Shown here: positions 62,881-64,000 of the stretch, piece by piece
How positions within the stretch are numbered: position 1 is the stretch's first letter
Layout of the letters: the number at the start of each line of letters is the position of its first letter
DNA from: Candidatus Accumulibacter regalis
GTDB taxonomy: Bacteria; Pseudomonadota; Gammaproteobacteria; Burkholderiales; Rhodocyclaceae
NCBI GenBank assembly: GCA_000585075.1
Contig: JEMY01000044.1
Coordinates: forward strand, 1-64,000
Length of the DNA stretch: 64,000 bases
Direction of reading: 5' to 3'
Program-made: the position numbers and the translations under genes
Notes under the pieces: generated by a model
What the model was told of the DNA's origin: nothing
Seen by the model: the letters and a program-made list of their open reading frames with translations, nothing else
Database searches by the model: none

Positions 62881-63520
62881 GCTGCTGGTCTTCGACTGGG
62901 ACGGCACCCTGCTCGATTCGGCCGCGGCCATCGTCGCCGCCATCCAGGCGGCGTGCTCTGACCTGGGCCTGCCAACCCCGGCCGACGAACGGGCACGGCA
63001 CGTAATCGGGCTCGGTCTACACGATGCGCTACGCTACGCGGTGCCGAATCTGCCCGAGGAGCGCTATCCCTTGATGGTTGAACGCTATCGCCACCACTAT
63101 CTCCAGCATGATCACGAGTTGCAGTTGTTCGACGGTGCGGCGGCCTTGATTGGCGAACTTGCCACGGCCGGCTTCCTGCTTGCCGTGGCGACCGGGAAGA
63201 GCAGGCTGGGGCTCGATCGCGCCTTGCGAAGCAGTGGCTTGGGCGGCTATTTTCATGCCTCGCGCTGCGCCGACGAGTGTTTCTCCAAGCCGCATCCACA
63301 GATGCTCGACGAGTTGATGGCTGAGCTGTCCGTCGACCCGGAGCGAACGTTGATGATCGGCGATACGACACACGACCTGCTGATGGCAAGGAATGCCGGC
63401 GTAGCCAGCCTGGCCGCGGGCTACGGCGCGCACCCGGCGGCGGCGCTGGATGCGCTCGGACCGTTGGCTCGCTTGCAGGCGATAGAGGAGGTGGCGCAAT
63501 GGCTGCGAATGAACGCCTGA
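62864..63520 (+). CDS. HAD-family phosphatase (phosphoglycolate phosphatase-like)
   Basis: A 218-residue HAD subfamily IA hydrolase. Motif I is FDWDGTLLDS, motif II lies in LAVATGKSR, motif III is the lysine in FSKPHPQML, and motif IV is MIGDTTHDLLMA. It resembles Gph/YfbT-type phosphatases. The gene commonly sits between rluC and a Rieske gene in betaproteobacteria. It overlaps rluC by 17 bases and the Rieske gene by 22 bases. The substrate is not determined by sequence. Confidence 0.93.
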   Translation: MASRFELLVFDWDGTLLDSAAAIVAAIQAACSDLGLPTPADERARHVIGLGLHDALRYAVPNLPEERYPLMVERYRHHYLQHDHELQLFDGAAALIGELATAGFLLAVATGKSRLGLDRALRSSGLGGYFHASRCADECFSKPHPQMLDELMAELSVDPERTLMIGDTTHDLLMARNAGVASLAAGYGAHPAAALDALGPLARLQAIEEVAQWLRMNA

Positions 63521-63858
63521 TCTGCCGGTCTGTCGATTTGATCGACGCTGGCCCTGGCGTTCGTTTCACCGTTTCGGTGCAGGGTGTCGAAGAACCGGCG
63601 TTTGCCGTGCGCTTTCGCGGTCGTGTTGCCGCCTACCTCAATCGCTGTGGCCACGTAGCCGTCGAACTGGACTGGCAGCCCAGCGAATTCTTTGATGATT
63701 CCAAGCTATACTTGATCTGCGCCACCCATGGCGCGCTGTACGCACCGCAAGATGGTCGCTGTCTGGGCGGCCGCTGTAACGGTAGGGGCCTGACACCGCT
63801 ACCCATCGAAGAGCGCAATGGCGCCATCTACTACACCCCAAGCGAGCAAGAATCGTGA
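63499..63858 (+). CDS. Rieske [2Fe-2S] domain protein
   Basis: A 119-residue small Rieske-type protein. The cluster ligands are CGH in NRCGHVAVELDW and CATH in LICATHGALYAPQDGRC. It lacks transmembrane segments and an oxygenase domain, so it may be a ferredoxin-like electron carrier. A GAGGAGGTGG ribosome binding site lies within the end of the HAD gene. Its stop overlaps the sppA start. Confidence 0.92.
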   Translation: MAANERLICRSVDLIDAGPGVRFTVSVQGVEEPAFAVRFRGRVAAYLNRCGHVAVELDWQPSEFFDDSKLYLICATHGALYAPQDGRCLGGRCNGRGLTPLPIEERNGAIYYTPSEQES

Positions 63859-64000
63859 CGAGTCCTGAAAACGAACCCCAATGGGAGCGGCAGTTGTTGG
63901 AGAAATTGGCCTTGGCGATGCTGCAGGAGCAGCGCGTGAAACGGCGCTGGGGAATTTTCTTCAAATTGGCTGGCTTGTCCTATCTGGTTGCCGTGCTGGT
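63855..64000 (+). CDS. sppA: Signal peptide peptidase SppA, S49 family (partial, N-terminus)
   Basis: The frame opens with GTG at 63855, overlapping the Rieske stop (GTGA), and runs off the right end of the window. The 48 visible residues (EPQWERQLLEKLALAMLQEQ, then KRRWGIFFKLAGLSYLVAV) match the cytoplasmic N-terminus and start of the membrane anchor of betaproteobacterial S49 peptidases, which cleave signal peptide remnants in the membrane. The catalytic part lies outside the window, so the assignment rests on the N-terminus and on gene order. Confidence 0.75.
   Translation, partial: MTSPENEPQWERQLLEKLALAMLQEQRVKRRWGIFFKLAGLSYLVAVL

Overview
The window is high-GC, densely packed bacterial DNA. 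Gene content points to a denitrifying betaproteobacterium of the Rhodocyclales, and an organism like Candidatus Accumulibacter (a polyphosphate-accumulating organism) fits well. The clues are an isc cluster with iscR, iscX and hscBA, a clade II (Sec-exported) nitrous oxide reductase cluster, heme d1 assembly genes, a PEP-CTERM surface protein, a class I PPK2 and a DUF4914 protein. The genus is an inference from gene content. No tRNA, rRNA, CRISPR array, insertion sequence or prophage was seen.

Layout. 1-606: no supported gene, one 26-bp tandem repeat. 607-3091: suhB, trmJ, cysE. 3084-10420: iron-sulfur cluster operon (iscR, a NifS-like desulfurase, iscS, iscU, iscA, hscB, hscA, fdx, iscX, DUF2237) behind a near-consensus sigma70 promoter flanked by IscR-like sites. 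10466-12120 (minus): copper-handling genes (PCuAC, a decayed sco, a small membrane protein) divergent from the nos cluster. 12275-22672: nosZ, two cytochromes c, nosB, D, G, H, F, L, Y, with two FNR-type promoters of identical geometry. 22686-26369: an exported thioredoxin, then nirF, nirDL, nirG, nirH for heme d1. nirS and nirJ are not in the window.

26406-32172: asmA-like gene, fabI, and a small redox divergon (alcohol dehydrogenase, ABM monooxygenase, LysR regulator). 32395-34045: a PEP-CTERM protein behind a sigma54-type promoter. 34368-46881: a mixed metabolic stretch with a metallohydrolase, trxC, a DUF4914 protein with PEPCK-like motifs, a phosphotransacetylase, GNAT, EAL, malQ, SYLF, ackA, a Na+/H+ antiporter and a universal stress protein. 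47010-50051: an orphan amino-acid binding protein, a DASS transporter broken by a 7-bp tandem duplication, and a lipoprotein. 50261-52259: an unknown protein and PPK2. 52337-58229: a complete RND efflux pump. 58646-64000: RNase E, divergent from rluC, a HAD phosphatase, a Rieske protein and the start of sppA.

How the genes may work together: the isc operon supplies Fe-S clusters for NosG and NosH and other redox enzymes. The nos cluster reduces N2O under oxygen-limited, FNR-type control. The nir genes supply heme d1 for a cytochrome cd1 nitrite reductase encoded elsewhere. Pta/AckA, the PEPCK-like protein, MalQ and PPK2 touch acetate, glycogen and polyphosphate metabolism, which suits a feast-famine lifestyle.
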